A stretch of 64,000 nt of DNA from an uncultured Agathobacter sp. (GCA_934365945.1 CAKRNE010000004.1:62001-126000); one strand, 5' to 3'. Positions 9,272-18,168 are shown, numbered from the stretch's first letter. Made by a program: numbers and translations. Notes: generated from the sequence alone by a model not told the origin.

Positions 9272-9601
9272 TTGCATAGCAGAAGAAAACGTAACAGGTA
9301 TAAGTTTACGGAAAAGAAGCAATCTAAGAAGGGGATAGCTGCACTTGTTGTGGCTATCCTCATAGAGCTTGTATATATAGTTTTTTTGAATACAGCAATC
9401 AGAACAAATGGCGGATTGTCCATGTATTTTGGAAGTGCCGGAATACTGATGCTTGGTGCATCAATAGCCGATTTTGGATTTGCTGTCAGCAGTCTTTTTG
9501 ATGAAAAAGCATTCATGACATTTCCGCGGTTTGCAGTGTTTTTTTCGCTTATCGCTATGATTAGCTGGGGCGGGACATATGCTGCCGGCTTTTTTATTTA
9601 G
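9272..9601 (+). CDS. Small membrane protein of unknown function (resembles DUF6142 proteins)
   Basis: A 109-aa protein with a very basic N-terminus (residues 1-20) and three hydrophobic segments at roughly 22-42, 52-72 and 88-107, so it is most likely an integral membrane protein with the N-terminus inside. It starts with TTG; GGAG at 9260-9263 is 8 bases upstream and overlaps the pyrE stop, so it is probably translated from the same message. I have no functional assignment. It recalls small membrane proteins of Lachnospiraceae annotated DUF6142, but this is from memory of sequence style only. Confidence 0.65.
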   Translation: MHSRRKRNRYKFTEKKQSKKGIAALVVAILIELVYIVFLNTAIRTNGGLSMYFGSAGILMLGASIADFGFAVSSLFDEKAFMTFPRFAVFFSLIAMISWGGTYAAGFFI

Positions 9602-9707
9602 CACATCGTATAGTTTTTTTGAACGCGGAAACGTTATATCAATAGTACAATGCAGCTGTCATGAAACATTTGACCAGCTGCGAAAAATAGAAAGAATATA
9701 GGGATAT

Positions 9708-11711
9708 ATGAGTTATAAAGAGATTTATGAGCTCTCCAATGAGCTTTATGCAGAGAGAATAGAGCTTGTGGAGGAGCGGATAGAGCAGATCGTCAGAGAG
9801 CCTGCGATAGAGCCGGCTTTTGCAGATTATTTCAGAAGTGTTGCACAGTGCATCAACACTATTAAAAACCATAGTGCAGATAAAGAATTTAACGATTTAT
9901 TCTATTCACAGTTTGATAAAGAAAATTACGAGAAAAGCTATGCCAACCCGGCATATGCCGTAAAGGTGCTCGGAGATGAGTACGGTCAGCTTTTATCGGC
10001 TGTATATGCAAAAATTGCCGGAAGCATCACGCATATCTTTCAGGGTGATATAAAGTATCTCTGCATTTATGCAGAGCTTATTGTGGAGCTTTACAATTAT
10101 TTTGAAAATACTGATCAGGTGAGTCCTGATGAGATAAGGGGCTGCATATACTCATTCATGCATGATTATGAGGAGCTTTTTGCAGAGGATGACAACGGAG
10201 CACTCCTTGATCCCGCATATGATTACTATACAGAGCTTGTAAATGAGGCAGATCTGTCAAATGATGATTATCTGTATTCATACGGACTGTATGTAGGAGA
10301 GAATGAGCGCGCCGGCAGAGCATACCTGGCTTCATTCTCAGATGAGGAGATACAGGCCATGGCAGATACCTACACAGAAGGATACCGCATTGGCTTTATT
10401 ACCTGCAACAAGGATATCTCAAAGAAGTCTGTGGTTCAGGTGCTTTATCCGCTTGGCTTTGAGCGCATGATCAGGGTAGCCTTAAAAAATTTCGAGAAAA
10501 TGGGCATGAAGCCTGCCATGAGGCCGTTTTCCACATCTGTCAACAAGCAGTTTGACTATGACCACAAGGAAGATATGGCTCTGTGGCTTGACAAGGCATA
10601 TGTGGAGTACCGCCTGGAGTGCATGCACAATGCACTTGAGAGAATGAAGGATGTAGCATGTAAATGTGGAGGGCCTGCTGTCATAGAGATATTTGGAGAG
10701 GAGCCGTTTGCTCCGGTTTCAAAGAAGGAGGCTGCGCACTTTAACGATGAGCAGCAGAAGCTTGTAGTCCATATGACAAGTGTGCGCTCACGGTATATGA
10801 ACAGCTATATCCACAGCGAGGACAGAAGCTTTACGATTATTGCCTATCCGTGTGCTGCAATCGGACCTGATTATAAGGAGATTTTTACGGAAACTGTAAA
10901 AATAAATACGCTTGATTATGCACTTTACAGGGATATGCAGCAGAAAATCATAGATGTGCTCGATACGGCAGACAGAGTGCATATCGTCGGTACAAACGGC
11001 AACAGGACAGATTTGTATGTCAAGATTCATGAGCTTAAGGAGCCTTCAAAGGAGACCGCCTTTGAAAACTGTGTGGCTGATGTGAATATCCCTGTCGGAG
11101 AGGTGTTTACTTCGCCGGTGTTAGAGGGCACAAACGGAAAGCTGCATGTCAGTCAGGTATATCTCAATGAGCTAAACTTCCTTAATCTGGAAATTGACTT
11201 TAAGGATGGCATGATTGATAAATATACATGTACCAATTTTGATGATGAGGAAGAAAATAGAAAGTATATATCAGACAATGTGCTTTACCATCATGACACA
11301 CTGCCTATGGGTGAGTTTGCCATAGGCACCAATACAACGGCATACCGTATGGCGAGAGTATACGATATCGCAGCAAAGATGCCTATTCTCATCGCAGAGA
11401 AGACAGGACCGCACTTTGCAGTGGGTGATACCTGCTACACATATGATGAGGACAATATGACATATAACCCTGACGGAAAGGCAATCATTGCCAGGGACAA
11501 TTCAGTTTCCATTCGCAGAAAAGAGGATATATCAAAGGCATATTTCAACTGTCACACGGATATCACAATACCGTATGATGAGCTTGGAGCCATCACAGTT
11601 ATTCGACACGATGGCTCAACATGTGATATAATAAGAGATGGCAGATTTGTGCTTGAGGGCGTAGAAGAGTTAAACAAACCGCTCGATGAGCTTGATGCAG
11701 AAAGCAAATGA
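9708..11711 (+). CDS. M29-like metalloaminopeptidase with a long N-terminal domain
   Basis: A 667-aa cytoplasmic protein. The last 250 residues resemble family M29 (AmpS, aminopeptidase T): GTNGNRTDL, then NIPVGEVFTSP with a candidate metal-binding glutamate, GEFAIGTNTTAYRM, ILIAEKTGPHFAVGDTCY with Glu, His and Tyr, and CHTDITIP with His and Asp. These occur in the order of the known M29 metal ligands. The first 380 residues are helical in composition, contain no motif I recognise, and make the protein far longer than the roughly 400-aa enzymes. No signal peptide is seen, so it probably trims intracellular peptides. Confidence 0.72.
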   Translation: MSYKEIYELSNELYAERIELVEERIEQIVREPAIEPAFADYFRSVAQCINTIKNHSADKEFNDLFYSQFDKENYEKSYANPAYAVKVLGDEYGQLLSAVYAKIAGSITHIFQGDIKYLCIYAELIVELYNYFENTDQVSPDEIRGCIYSFMHDYEELFAEDDNGALLDPAYDYYTELVNEADLSNDDYLYSYGLYVGENERAGRAYLASFSDEEIQAMADTYTEGYRIGFITCNKDISKKSVVQVLYPLGFERMIRVALKNFEKMGMKPAMRPFSTSVNKQFDYDHKEDMALWLDKAYVEYRLECMHNALERMKDVACKCGGPAVIEIFGEEPFAPVSKKEAAHFNDEQQKLVVHMTSVRSRYMNSYIHSEDRSFTIIAYPCAAIGPDYKEIFTETVKINTLDYALYRDMQQKIIDVLDTADRVHIVGTNGNRTDLYVKIHELKEPSKETAFENCVADVNIPVGEVFTSPVLEGTNGKLHVSQVYLNELNFLNLEIDFKDGMIDKYTCTNFDDEEENRKYISDNVLYHHDTLPMGEFAIGTNTTAYRMARVYDIAAKMPILIAEKTGPHFAVGDTCYTYDEDNMTYNPDGKAIIARDNSVSIRRKEDISKAYFNCHTDITIPYDELGAITVIRHDGSTCDIIRDGRFVLEGVEELNKPLDELDAESK

Positions 11712-11736
11712 TTTTTAGACATATAAGGAGGATAAA

Positions 11737-12249
11737 ATGGCAAAAGTTGGAATAGTTATGGGCAGCGACTCAGATTTAAAGGTGATGAGCAAAGCAGCAG
11801 ATATGCTTGAGGAGCTTGGTATAGAGTATGAGCTTACAATCATCTCGGCACACCGTGAGCCTGATGAGCTTATTGAGTGGACCAGAGGCGCTGAGGAAAG
11901 AGATGTAAAGGTAATTATAGCAGGAGCCGGAATGGCAGCGGCCCTTCCGGGCATGTGCGCAGCACTTTTTGCTCTTCCTGTTATCGGAGTACCGCTTTCA
12001 GGAAAGAATCTGGATGGAATGGATGCAGTGTTCTCAATCATGCAGATGCCACCCGGAGTGCCTGTTGCTACAGTAGCCATTGACGGTGCAAAAAATGCAG
12101 CAATCCTTGCAGCAAAGATACTCGCAGCAGGTGATGAGGCAATCCTTGGGAAAATCAAAAAGTATACAGCAGATATGAAGGCTCAGGTTGTGGCAAAGGA
12201 TGCGAAATTGCAGCAGGTTGGATATAAGCAGTATCTTGCTGAGAAATAG
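11737..12249 (+). CDS. purE: N5-carboxyaminoimidazole ribonucleotide mutase
   Basis: Class I PurE, 170 aa, which interconverts N5-CAIR and CAIR in purine synthesis. The phosphate-binding GSDSD (residues 9-13) and catalytic SAHREPDEL (about 40) are intact, as is the glycine/alanine-rich GAGMAAALPGM segment. AAGGAGG precedes the start. PurK, its usual partner, is not in the window. The following GGDEF gene begins 29 bp later and may be cotranscribed. Confidence 0.95.
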   Translation: MAKVGIVMGSDSDLKVMSKAADMLEELGIEYELTIISAHREPDELIEWTRGAEERDVKVIIAGAGMAAALPGMCAALFALPVIGVPLSGKNLDGMDAVFSIMQMPPGVPVATVAIDGAKNAAILAAKILAAGDEAILGKIKKYTADMKAQVVAKDAKLQQVGYKQYLAEK

Positions 12250-12278
12250 ATTGGATTGTCATCTATAGGAGGGTTTTT

Positions 12279-13733
12279 ATGAGTATATTGCAAAAGGCAG
12301 ACAGGTGTATGGATGAGGCAGCAGCCTTATTTGGTGAGAATAAGCTCCTTTTGGCGGAGAGGAACGCGCAGGAGGCAGTAGGACTGTATAAGAGCTGTGG
12401 TGCATATGAGCAGATGGCAAAGACTGTCAATTTTATGGGAGTCATATATGCATCCATTGGAGATGTAAGCATGTCAATTGACTGCTACTTAGAGGCTATG
12501 GATGTAGCTGTGGAGCAGGGCTCAACAGAGATAATCATGCTTGTAAACAATAATATAGGCTCTCTTTACATGGAGCTTGGATTGTATGAGAAAGCTATCA
12601 GATATTTCAACGAAGCACTGGAGCTGTGCAAGCCGCCACTGCACGGAGAGAGGGAAAGCTATTATCAGGAGCTTCTCATGCTTCATCTGAATCTGTGCAT
12701 CTCATACACCGGAATTAACGAGTTTGAAAAAGCGGAAAAGCATCTTACTGATGCGATACTCTTTAATGAGATAGCGGGCAGTGATAAAAACAGATTTCTG
12801 ATAGACATGTCACAGGCACATCTGCTATGGAAGATGGGAAATGAGGATGAGGTCAGAAATCATGTGGAAGAGCTGGTTGAGGGTGCGATAAACAATATCA
12901 ATTCTGCTGATTATGTGCTAGAGATACTAAGCCTTTGCAATTTGTTTATGAATATGGGAGAGTTTGATGCATGGAAAAAGGTTATTGTGGAGTATGAACG
13001 CTTTGCTACTGAAACAGAAAATCTGTTTTTCCAGAAGACCTGTGTCAAGATGTGGATGAAATATGAGAGCGCTATGGGCGATACAGAGGCATACAACAAG
13101 CTGTGTGTATATTACGCAAATCTACATTCTATGCAGGTGAAGGAGCAGATTAAGCGTTTGGGCGATACAATTGACCTAAAGCTTCAGCTCCAGGAGACAG
13201 AGTATGAGCGCCGTAAGGCAGTCAGACTCAACTACACAGATATACTTACCGGCATGGGCAATAAGTTCAAGATGCGAAACGATTTTGAAAAGCTTGTGAG
13301 TGAAAATCAGGATTCCGGCGGTACAGGAATCACGTTTGGAGTAGTAGATATAGACTTCTTTAAGTCATTTAACAGAAACAGTGGCAGAGTCACAGGCGAT
13401 GCAGTGCTAAAAGAAGTGGCTTCCATAATAAATGAGAGCATCAAAGATAAGGGAATGGGATATCATTTCTATGGCGATGAGTTTTACATAATCCTGCATG
13501 AAACGGATGAAGAAATCATTAAAAATATAGCTGAGCATATAAGACTGGATCTTGCCAAAAAACAGATACTTCATGAGAACTCTAAGGTGGATGAATATCT
13601 GACTGTGTCACAGGCATATGTTATCGCTTCTGATGTAAAGGTGCCGGATGAGTTTTCGAAGCTGTTTAAGATGGTGGACGAGGTGCTCAATGATGTGAAG
13701 GAAAAGGGCAGAAATGCATATAAGATAGTCTGA
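12279..13733 (+). CDS. TPR protein with a C-terminal degenerate GGDEF domain
   Basis: A 484-aa soluble protein. Residues 1-300 form tetratricopeptide-like helix pairs, for example NNIGSLYMELGLYEKAIRYF near residue 90, which usually bind peptides or proteins. Residues about 315-480 are a GGDEF domain beginning NYTDILTGMGNKFKMR. Its active-site loop reads YHFYGDEFYI, so the first glycine of GGDEF is tyrosine; the upstream DIDFFKSFN metal-binding segment is kept. It may make c-di-GMP weakly or not at all. A terminator follows at 13761. Confidence 0.85.
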   Translation: MSILQKADRCMDEAAALFGENKLLLAERNAQEAVGLYKSCGAYEQMAKTVNFMGVIYASIGDVSMSIDCYLEAMDVAVEQGSTEIIMLVNNNIGSLYMELGLYEKAIRYFNEALELCKPPLHGERESYYQELLMLHLNLCISYTGINEFEKAEKHLTDAILFNEIAGSDKNRFLIDMSQAHLLWKMGNEDEVRNHVEELVEGAINNINSADYVLEILSLCNLFMNMGEFDAWKKVIVEYERFATETENLFFQKTCVKMWMKYESAMGDTEAYNKLCVYYANLHSMQVKEQIKRLGDTIDLKLQLQETEYERRKAVRLNYTDILTGMGNKFKMRNDFEKLVSENQDSGGTGITFGVVDIDFFKSFNRNSGRVTGDAVLKEVASIINESIKDKGMGYHFYGDEFYIILHETDEEIIKNIAEHIRLDLAKKQILHENSKVDEYLTVSQAYVIASDVKVPDEFSKLFKMVDEVLNDVKEKGRNAYKIV

Positions 13734-13760
13734 TGCTTTAGGCATAAAAGATAAAACTAA

Positions 13761-13800
13761 AAAGACACGCAACCGTAAATTGGATGCGTGTCTTTTATAA
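13761..13800 (+). terminator. Rho-independent terminator after the TPR-GGDEF gene
   Basis: An 11-12 bp stem (AAAGACACGCA at 13761-13771 pairing with TGCGTGTCTTTT at 13785-13796) with a 13-base loop, ending in a run of T. It closes the pyrE-purE-GGDEF transcription direction and lies just before a short tandem repeat and a convergent gene. Confidence 0.85.
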
Positions 13801-13815
13801 TGTATCAGCATATAC

Positions 13816-13899
13816 AGTTATATTTGTACTTATAGTTATATTTGTACTTATAGTTATATTTGTACTTATAGTTATATTTGTATTTATAGTTATACTTAT
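13816..13899. repeat. 18-bp tandem repeat, 4.7 copies
   Basis: Units at 13816-13833, 13834-13851 and 13852-13869 are identical (AGTTATATTTGTACTTAT). A fourth at 13870-13887 differs by one base, and a partial fifth ends at 13899. The array sits between a terminator and the 3' end of the convergent DeoR gene, in non-coding AT-rich DNA. It looks like a variable-number repeat; no function is apparent. Confidence 0.95.
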
Positions 13900-13917
13900 A
13901 TGACTATATTGTATCAT

Positions 13918-14706
13918 TTATATTTCGGAAATAATAATATCAGTGCCTGCCTTCTCATATATATCTGCTGTCTCAGGAGAGATACCTGAGTCGGTGATTA
14001 CCATATTTATGTCATCTAGCGATGCATAGCTTGATATGGATGTGGTATCAAACTTGGTGTGGTCCACGAGAGCCACTGTTTTGGCGGAGGCCTTGATGCA
14101 CATGCGTTTCAAATCAGCCTCGTATATACTGAAATCAGTCAGTCCGTCCTCCACTGAAAAGCCTCTGGCTGACACGAATGCGATATCTGTGTGTATCTTT
14201 TTGAGCAAATCAGCACCAAGCAGTCCTTCTATGGAAGCAGATGCACTGGTTACGATACCACCTGTCAGGATGACTGTGACACCCGGGGTATCCTTCAGCT
14301 CTAAAGCCAGATTGATACCATTGGTGATGACAGTCAGCTCCGTAAAGCCTGAAAGCTTCATGCCGAGGGTGTAGGCTGTGGAGCTGGCATCGAGGAAGAT
14401 ACACATATGGTCGCTCACGAGCTTTATCGCCTCATTTGCAATCTCCTCCTTGGCATCCTTGTTTTCCAGAGCACGGTCATGAAACAGATATGCCCTCGAG
14501 GTTAAATCGGTCATGTCATGTGTTTTATCCTTATAGATAGCACCGCCGTGGGTCTTTGTCAGAAGCTTTTCTTTGTCCATCTGGTTTAAATCTGTTCTTA
14601 TAGTCGTGGTCGATACACCAAGCAACTCGCTGAGCTCATTGGTGGTGGCCTTGCGGTTTTCTTTTAAATAATCGAGAATCTTTTGTTGTCTTTCTAATTG
14701 CAGCAT
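13918..14706 (-). CDS. DeoR-family transcriptional repressor of the pentose-phosphate genes
   Basis: A 262-aa regulator. Residues 1-60 are a DeoR winged helix (RQQKILDYL, then STTTIRTDLNQMDKEKLL and THGGA), and the rest is a DeoR sensor domain with FLDASSTAYTLG, VITNGINLALEL and LTGGIV, a fold that binds phosphorylated sugars. The start at 14706 is chosen because GAGGA lies about 7 bases upstream; an earlier in-frame ATG at 14769 lacks one. It is divergent from the transaldolase and transketolase genes, and repeats around their promoter look like its operators. Confidence 0.88.
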   Translation of the reverse strand: MLQLERQQKILDYLKENRKATTNELSELLGVSTTTIRTDLNQMDKEKLLTKTHGGAIYKDKTHDMTDLTSRAYLFHDRALENKDAKEEIANEAIKLVSDHMCIFLDASSTAYTLGMKLSGFTELTVITNGINLALELKDTPGVTVILTGGIVTSASASIEGLLGADLLKKIHTDIAFVSARGFSVEDGLTDFSIYEADLKRMCIKASAKTVALVDHTKFDTTSISSYASLDDINMVITDSGISPETADIYEKAGTDIIISEI

Positions 14707-14864
14707 AGATTTTCCTCTTTCTTTTGATTTCTGTTTTATTCTTACGTATACGTTTTTATCATAAAGCATTACATAAATATATAATAACTCAAATTCGTAA
14801 ATAAAGCCAGTGTTTTCAATTTTTAATGTTTGCTTATATTTGATGATGTTTTATTACATTTATT

Positions 14865-14944
14865 TTTGCTTTTATTTGCTTTTACTATTGCATTTATGCT
14901 TTTGAAGTGTTATATTTATATCAGCAAATAAAAGTAAACGCAAA
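14865..14944 (+). promoter_or_regulatory. Promoter of the transaldolase/transketolase operon with flanking operator repeats
   Basis: TTGCAT at 14888-14893, a 17-base spacer and TATATT at 14911-14916 form a promoter. Just upstream is a tandem duplication TTTGCTTTTA (14865-14874 and 14875-14884). CTTTTATTTGCT at 14869-14880 recurs as a perfect 12-bp inverted copy, AGCAAATAAAAG, at 14923-14934 just after the -10. Sites on both sides of a promoter beside a divergent DeoR gene are what a looping or blocking repressor would use. That binding is inferred. Confidence 0.7.
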
Positions 14945-14969
14945 TTTTAAAAGACGGAGGTATTATTAA

Positions 14970-15623
14970 ATGAAGTTTTTCGTAGATACAGCAAATGTCG
15001 AGGACATTAAGAAAGCAAACGATATGGGAGTCATCTGTGGAGTTACAACAAACCCTTCACTCATCGCAAAAGAGGGCAGAGACTTCAATGAGGTAATTAA
15101 AGAAATCACATCTATCGTTGACGGACCGATAAGCGGAGAGGTAAAAGCCACAACAGTTGATGCAGAGGGCATGATAAAGGAAGGACGTGAAATCGCAGCT
15201 ATCCATCCAAACATGGTAGTTAAGATTCCTATGACAGTCGAGGGACTTAAGGCTGTCAAGGTGCTTTCATCAGAGGGTATCAAGACAAACGTTACTCTTA
15301 TTTTCTCAGCAAATCAGGCAATTCTCGCTGCAAATGCAGGAGCTACATATGTTTCACCTTTCCTCGGCAGACTCGATGATATCAGCCAGCCGGGTATTGA
15401 GCTGATCAGACAGATTTCAGAGATTTTTGATATCTATGGATATGATACAGAGATTATCGCAGCTTCAATCAGAAATCCAATCCATGTTACAGACTGTGCA
15501 CTTGCAGGCGCTGATATCGCAACAATTCCTTACAAGGTTATCGAGCAGATGACAAAGCATCCGCTTACAGATCAGGGAATCGAGAAGTTCCAGGCAGATT
15601 ACAGAGCTGTATTTGGTGATTAG
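14970..15623 (+). CDS. Transaldolase / fructose-6-phosphate aldolase (TalC type)
   Basis: A 217-aa member of the small transaldolase group. The Schiff-base lysine is in VVKIPMT near residue 86, and [21 protein letters not shown] and the C-terminal phosphate-binding region are standard. Such proteins are either true transaldolases or fructose-6-phosphate aldolases; sequence alone does not decide. The two transketolase halves follow directly, which favours a transaldolase role in the non-oxidative pentose phosphate pathway. GGAGG lies just upstream, and the operator-flanked promoter precedes it. Confidence 0.9.
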   Translation: MKFFVDTANVEDIKKANDMGVICGVTTNPSLIAKEGRDFNEVIKEITSIVDGPISGEVKATTVDAEGMIKEGREIAAIHPNMVVKIPMTVEGLKAVKVLSSEGIKTNVTLIFSANQAILAANAGATYVSPFLGRLDDISQPGIELIRQISEIFDIYGYDTEIIAASIRNPIHVTDCALAGADIATIPYKVIEQMTKHPLTDQGIEKFQADYRAVFGD

Positions 15624-15700
15624 TACGTTTATAAAGGTAGATATATCAAAGACCGGTATAAATAATTTATTTACGGTCACAGATTTAACAGGAGAACGAA

Positions 15701-16540
15701 ATGAACAAATTAGAGCTTCAGATTACAGCAAATGAAGTCAGAAAGGGCATCGTCACGGCTGTGCATTCTGCAAAGGCAGGACATCCGGGCGGCTCGCTTT
15801 CTGCGGCAGATATATTCACATATCTGTATTTTGAGGAGATGAACATTGATCCAAAGAATCCAAAAAAGCCTGACAGGGATCGCTTTGTGCTTTCAAAGGG
15901 ACATACGGCTCCGGGACTATATTCTGCACTTGCGCAGAGAGGCTATTTTCCGGTTGAGGATTTAAAGACACTCAGACATTTGGGATCATATCTGCAGGGA
16001 CATCCTGATATGAAGCATATCCCGGGTGTGGATATGTCGAGCGGTTCACTGGGACAGGGCATTTCTGCGGCGGTAGGTATGGCGCTTTCTGCAAAGCTTA
16101 CAAATGATGATTACAGAGTATATACACTTCTCGGCGATGGTGAGATTCAGGAGGGACAGGTCTGGGAGGCTGCTATGTTTGCGGGCTTCAGAAGGCTTGA
16201 TAACCTGGTTGTGATAGTTGATAATAACGGATTGCAGATTGACGGTCCGGTTGACCAGGTGTGCTCACCATATCCAATCAATGAGAAATTCAAGGCCTTC
16301 AATTTCCATGTAATTGATTTAAAGGATGGAAATGACATGGACCAGATTGCCGACGCATTTAAAGAGGCAAGAAATACAAAGGGTATGCCGACGGCGATTA
16401 TTGCACATACCGTAAAGGGCAAGGGTGTTTCATTCATGGAAAATCAGGTCGGCTGGCATGGCAAGGCTCCGAATGACGAGGAGTATGCAGTTGCCATGGA
16501 GGATCTGAGAAAGGAAGGTGAAGCATTATGTCAGAAGTAA
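15701..16540 (+). CDS. Transketolase, N-terminal subunit
   Basis: The thiamine-diphosphate-binding half of a split transketolase, 279 aa. It shows AKAGHPGGSLSAADI at about residue 24, SKGHTAPGLY, and the ThDP/Mg motif LLGDGEIQEGQVWEA followed by VDNNGLQIDG. It overlaps the C-terminal half by 13 bp, so the two subunits are probably made together. With the TalC-like enzyme it forms the non-oxidative pentose phosphate branch, useful for the arabinose locus that follows. Confidence 0.93.
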   Translation: MNKLELQITANEVRKGIVTAVHSAKAGHPGGSLSAADIFTYLYFEEMNIDPKNPKKPDRDRFVLSKGHTAPGLYSALAQRGYFPVEDLKTLRHLGSYLQGHPDMKHIPGVDMSSGSLGQGISAAVGMALSAKLTNDDYRVYTLLGDGEIQEGQVWEAAMFAGFRRLDNLVVIVDNNGLQIDGPVDQVCSPYPINEKFKAFNFHVIDLKDGNDMDQIADAFKEARNTKGMPTAIIAHTVKGKGVSFMENQVGWHGKAPNDEEYAVAMEDLRKEGEALCQK

Positions 16541-17466
16541 AGAAAATCGCCACACGTGTCAGCTATGGAAACGCACTTGTAGAGCTTGCAAAGGAGCACG
16601 ATGACGTATATGTTCTTGATGCTGACCTTGCGGCTGCCACACAGACAGCCATCTTCAAAAAGGAATTTCCGGACCGTCACATAGACTGTGGTATCGCAGA
16701 GTGCAACATGATGGGCATTGCTGCAGGACTTGCGGCTACGGGAAAAGTGCCATTTGCCAGTTCATTTGCCATGTTTGCAGCAGGCCGTGCGTTTGAGCAG
16801 GTGAGAAACTCTATTGGATATCCTCATCTAAATGTGAAAATAGGTGCGACACACGCAGGTATTTCCGTAGGAGAGGATGGAGCCACCCATCAGTGCAACG
16901 AGGATATTGCGCTCATGAGAGCGATTCCCGGCATGGTTGTAATCAATCCAAGCGATGATATAGAGGCAAAAGCCGCCGTAAAGGCAGCCTATGAGCATGA
17001 GGGACCTGTATATATGAGGTTTGGGCGTCTTGCAACACCGATAATAAATGATAATGCAGAGTATAAATTTGAAATCGGAAAGGGTGTTACACTCCGTGAG
17101 GGCACTGATGTAGCTATCATAGCTACCGGCCTGTGCGTATCAGAGTCACTTGCAGCGGCAGAAAAGCTTGCAGCAGACGGTATAAATGCAAAGGTCATAA
17201 ATATACATACCATCAAGCCTCTTGATGAGGAACTTGTTGTAGCAGCAGCAAAGGAATGCGGCAAGGTGGTTACTGTGGAGGAGCACTCTGTAATAGGAGG
17301 CCTTGGAGCCGCAGTATGTGAGACACTTTCGCGCAAAGCACCTACACCTGTAAAGACTGTAGGTATACAGGACTGCTTTGGAGAGTCAGGTCCTGCTGTA
17401 GCTTTACTTAAAAAATACGGACTGGATGCAGAGGGCATTTATGCATCAGTGAAGGATTTTTTATAA
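16528..17466 (+). CDS. Transketolase, C-terminal subunit
   Basis: The pyrimidine-binding and C-terminal domain half of the split transketolase, 312 aa. The residues IDCGIAECNMMGIAAGLA carry the conserved glutamate that activates ThDP, and GATHAGISVGEDGATHQ is a substrate-contact loop. The start at 16528 overlaps the N-terminal subunit gene. A strong terminator follows at 17534. Confidence 0.93.
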   Translation: MSEVKKIATRVSYGNALVELAKEHDDVYVLDADLAAATQTAIFKKEFPDRHIDCGIAECNMMGIAAGLAATGKVPFASSFAMFAAGRAFEQVRNSIGYPHLNVKIGATHAGISVGEDGATHQCNEDIALMRAIPGMVVINPSDDIEAKAAVKAAYEHEGPVYMRFGRLATPIINDNAEYKFEIGKGVTLREGTDVAIIATGLCVSESLAAAEKLAADGINAKVINIHTIKPLDEELVVAAAKECGKVVTVEEHSVIGGLGAAVCETLSRKAPTPVKTVGIQDCFGESGPAVALLKKYGLDAEGIYASVKDFL

Positions 17467-17533
17467 ATATATAAAATAATTTGGTTTTATCATTTTTCAT
17501 ATTTTCCCCAATATAAAAATAAACTAATAAAAG

Positions 17534-17572
17534 AAAGGACAGCCGGGATACGGTTGTCCTTTTCTTTTTTTG
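17534..17572 (+). terminator. Rho-independent terminator after the transketolase operon
   Basis: A 12-bp stem, AAAGGACAGCCG with CGGTTGTCCTTT (one G-T wobble), a 5-base loop, and a T-rich tail TTTCTTTTTTT. It ends the transaldolase/transketolase operon before a convergent small gene. Confidence 0.88.
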
Positions 17573-17591
17573 TTGTTGATTGAAATCAGAT

Positions 17592-17828
17592 TTAGCCTCT
17601 CATAAGATAATCCATTATTTTTCTTGAATCTTCGGCTTCGTGAGCTATTATCTCCAGCTCAGGTATTGAAGCTGCAGACGCAAAGATGCTTGATAAAGAA
17701 ACAAGCTGACATAATTTTGATTTAAGATTCAGTCTGTCACCATCGGCTGTGATTAGCTCGACCTGTCCTTTACAGCTATCAATTACTTTTAAAAATTCTT
17801 CCGGGTTTTGAATGTTCATTACTTTCAT
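17592..17828 (-). CDS. Small protein resembling the C-terminal part of HPr, function unknown
   Basis: A 78-aa protein with no signal peptide. The stretch VELITADGDRLNLKSKLCQL followed by SLSSIF and a final EDSRKIMDYLMRG resembles the second half of HPr phosphocarrier proteins (beta strand, NLKS, helix, closing helix). The N-terminal part lacks the HPr active-site histidine, so it cannot act as a normal PTS carrier. Such short proteins are widespread in Lachnospiraceae and sometimes carry the misleading label polyA polymerase. A purine-rich site precedes the start. I regard the role as unknown. Confidence 0.7.
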   Translation of the reverse strand: MKVMNIQNPEEFLKVIDSCKGQVELITADGDRLNLKSKLCQLVSLSSIFASAASIPELEIIAHEAEDSRKIMDYLMRG

Positions 17829-18168
17829 AGTGTGTTTCCTTTCCTTTAAAATAATTATTTTATAGTAAAATCATATCATTCAATAGATTTTTGTGTCAAT
17901 TAAATGAATGCATGTCTGGCATATAGGTTGTATTATTTGTTTAGTAAATCAGAAAAATAAAGTACAAGTTAAAACACAATCAAAGTTGTATTGTTATACT
18001 TATGAAAATAATATTAAAAATATACATAATGCACAAAGGAAATGAAAATATTACAAAAACACAATGTTTTTATTGATAAAATGCACAAAATGAAAAAATA
18101 ACAACAAATAAAACAAGTAAAAATAACAATAACAATACAACTTTGATAAAAAATGTTGTTGTATTTTA
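17829..18168. promoter_or_regulatory. AT-rich control region with a perfect 19-bp inverted repeat
   Basis: This gene-free stretch upstream of the arabinose transport genes contains ATCAAAGTTGTATTGTTAT at 17979-17997 and its exact reverse complement at 18129-18147, 131 bases apart. A related sequence, GTTGTTGTATTTTATT, lies near 18155-18170 beside the promoter. Each copy has an ACAAT/ATTGT symmetry inside it. Two distant, oppositely oriented sites are typical of AraR-type regulation by DNA looping, and an AraR-like gene lies in the same cluster. Binding is inferred; the repeat itself is plain in the sequence. Confidence 0.75.

Noticed and set aside
9651-9681. GCAGCTG ... CAGCTGC inverted repeat upstream of the M29-like gene
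   Set aside because: The 7-mer is itself almost self-complementary and there is no T-run or promoter overlap; likely chance.
13801-13917. Possible CRISPR-like array
   Set aside because: The 18-bp units are directly adjacent with no spacers, so this is a simple tandem repeat.
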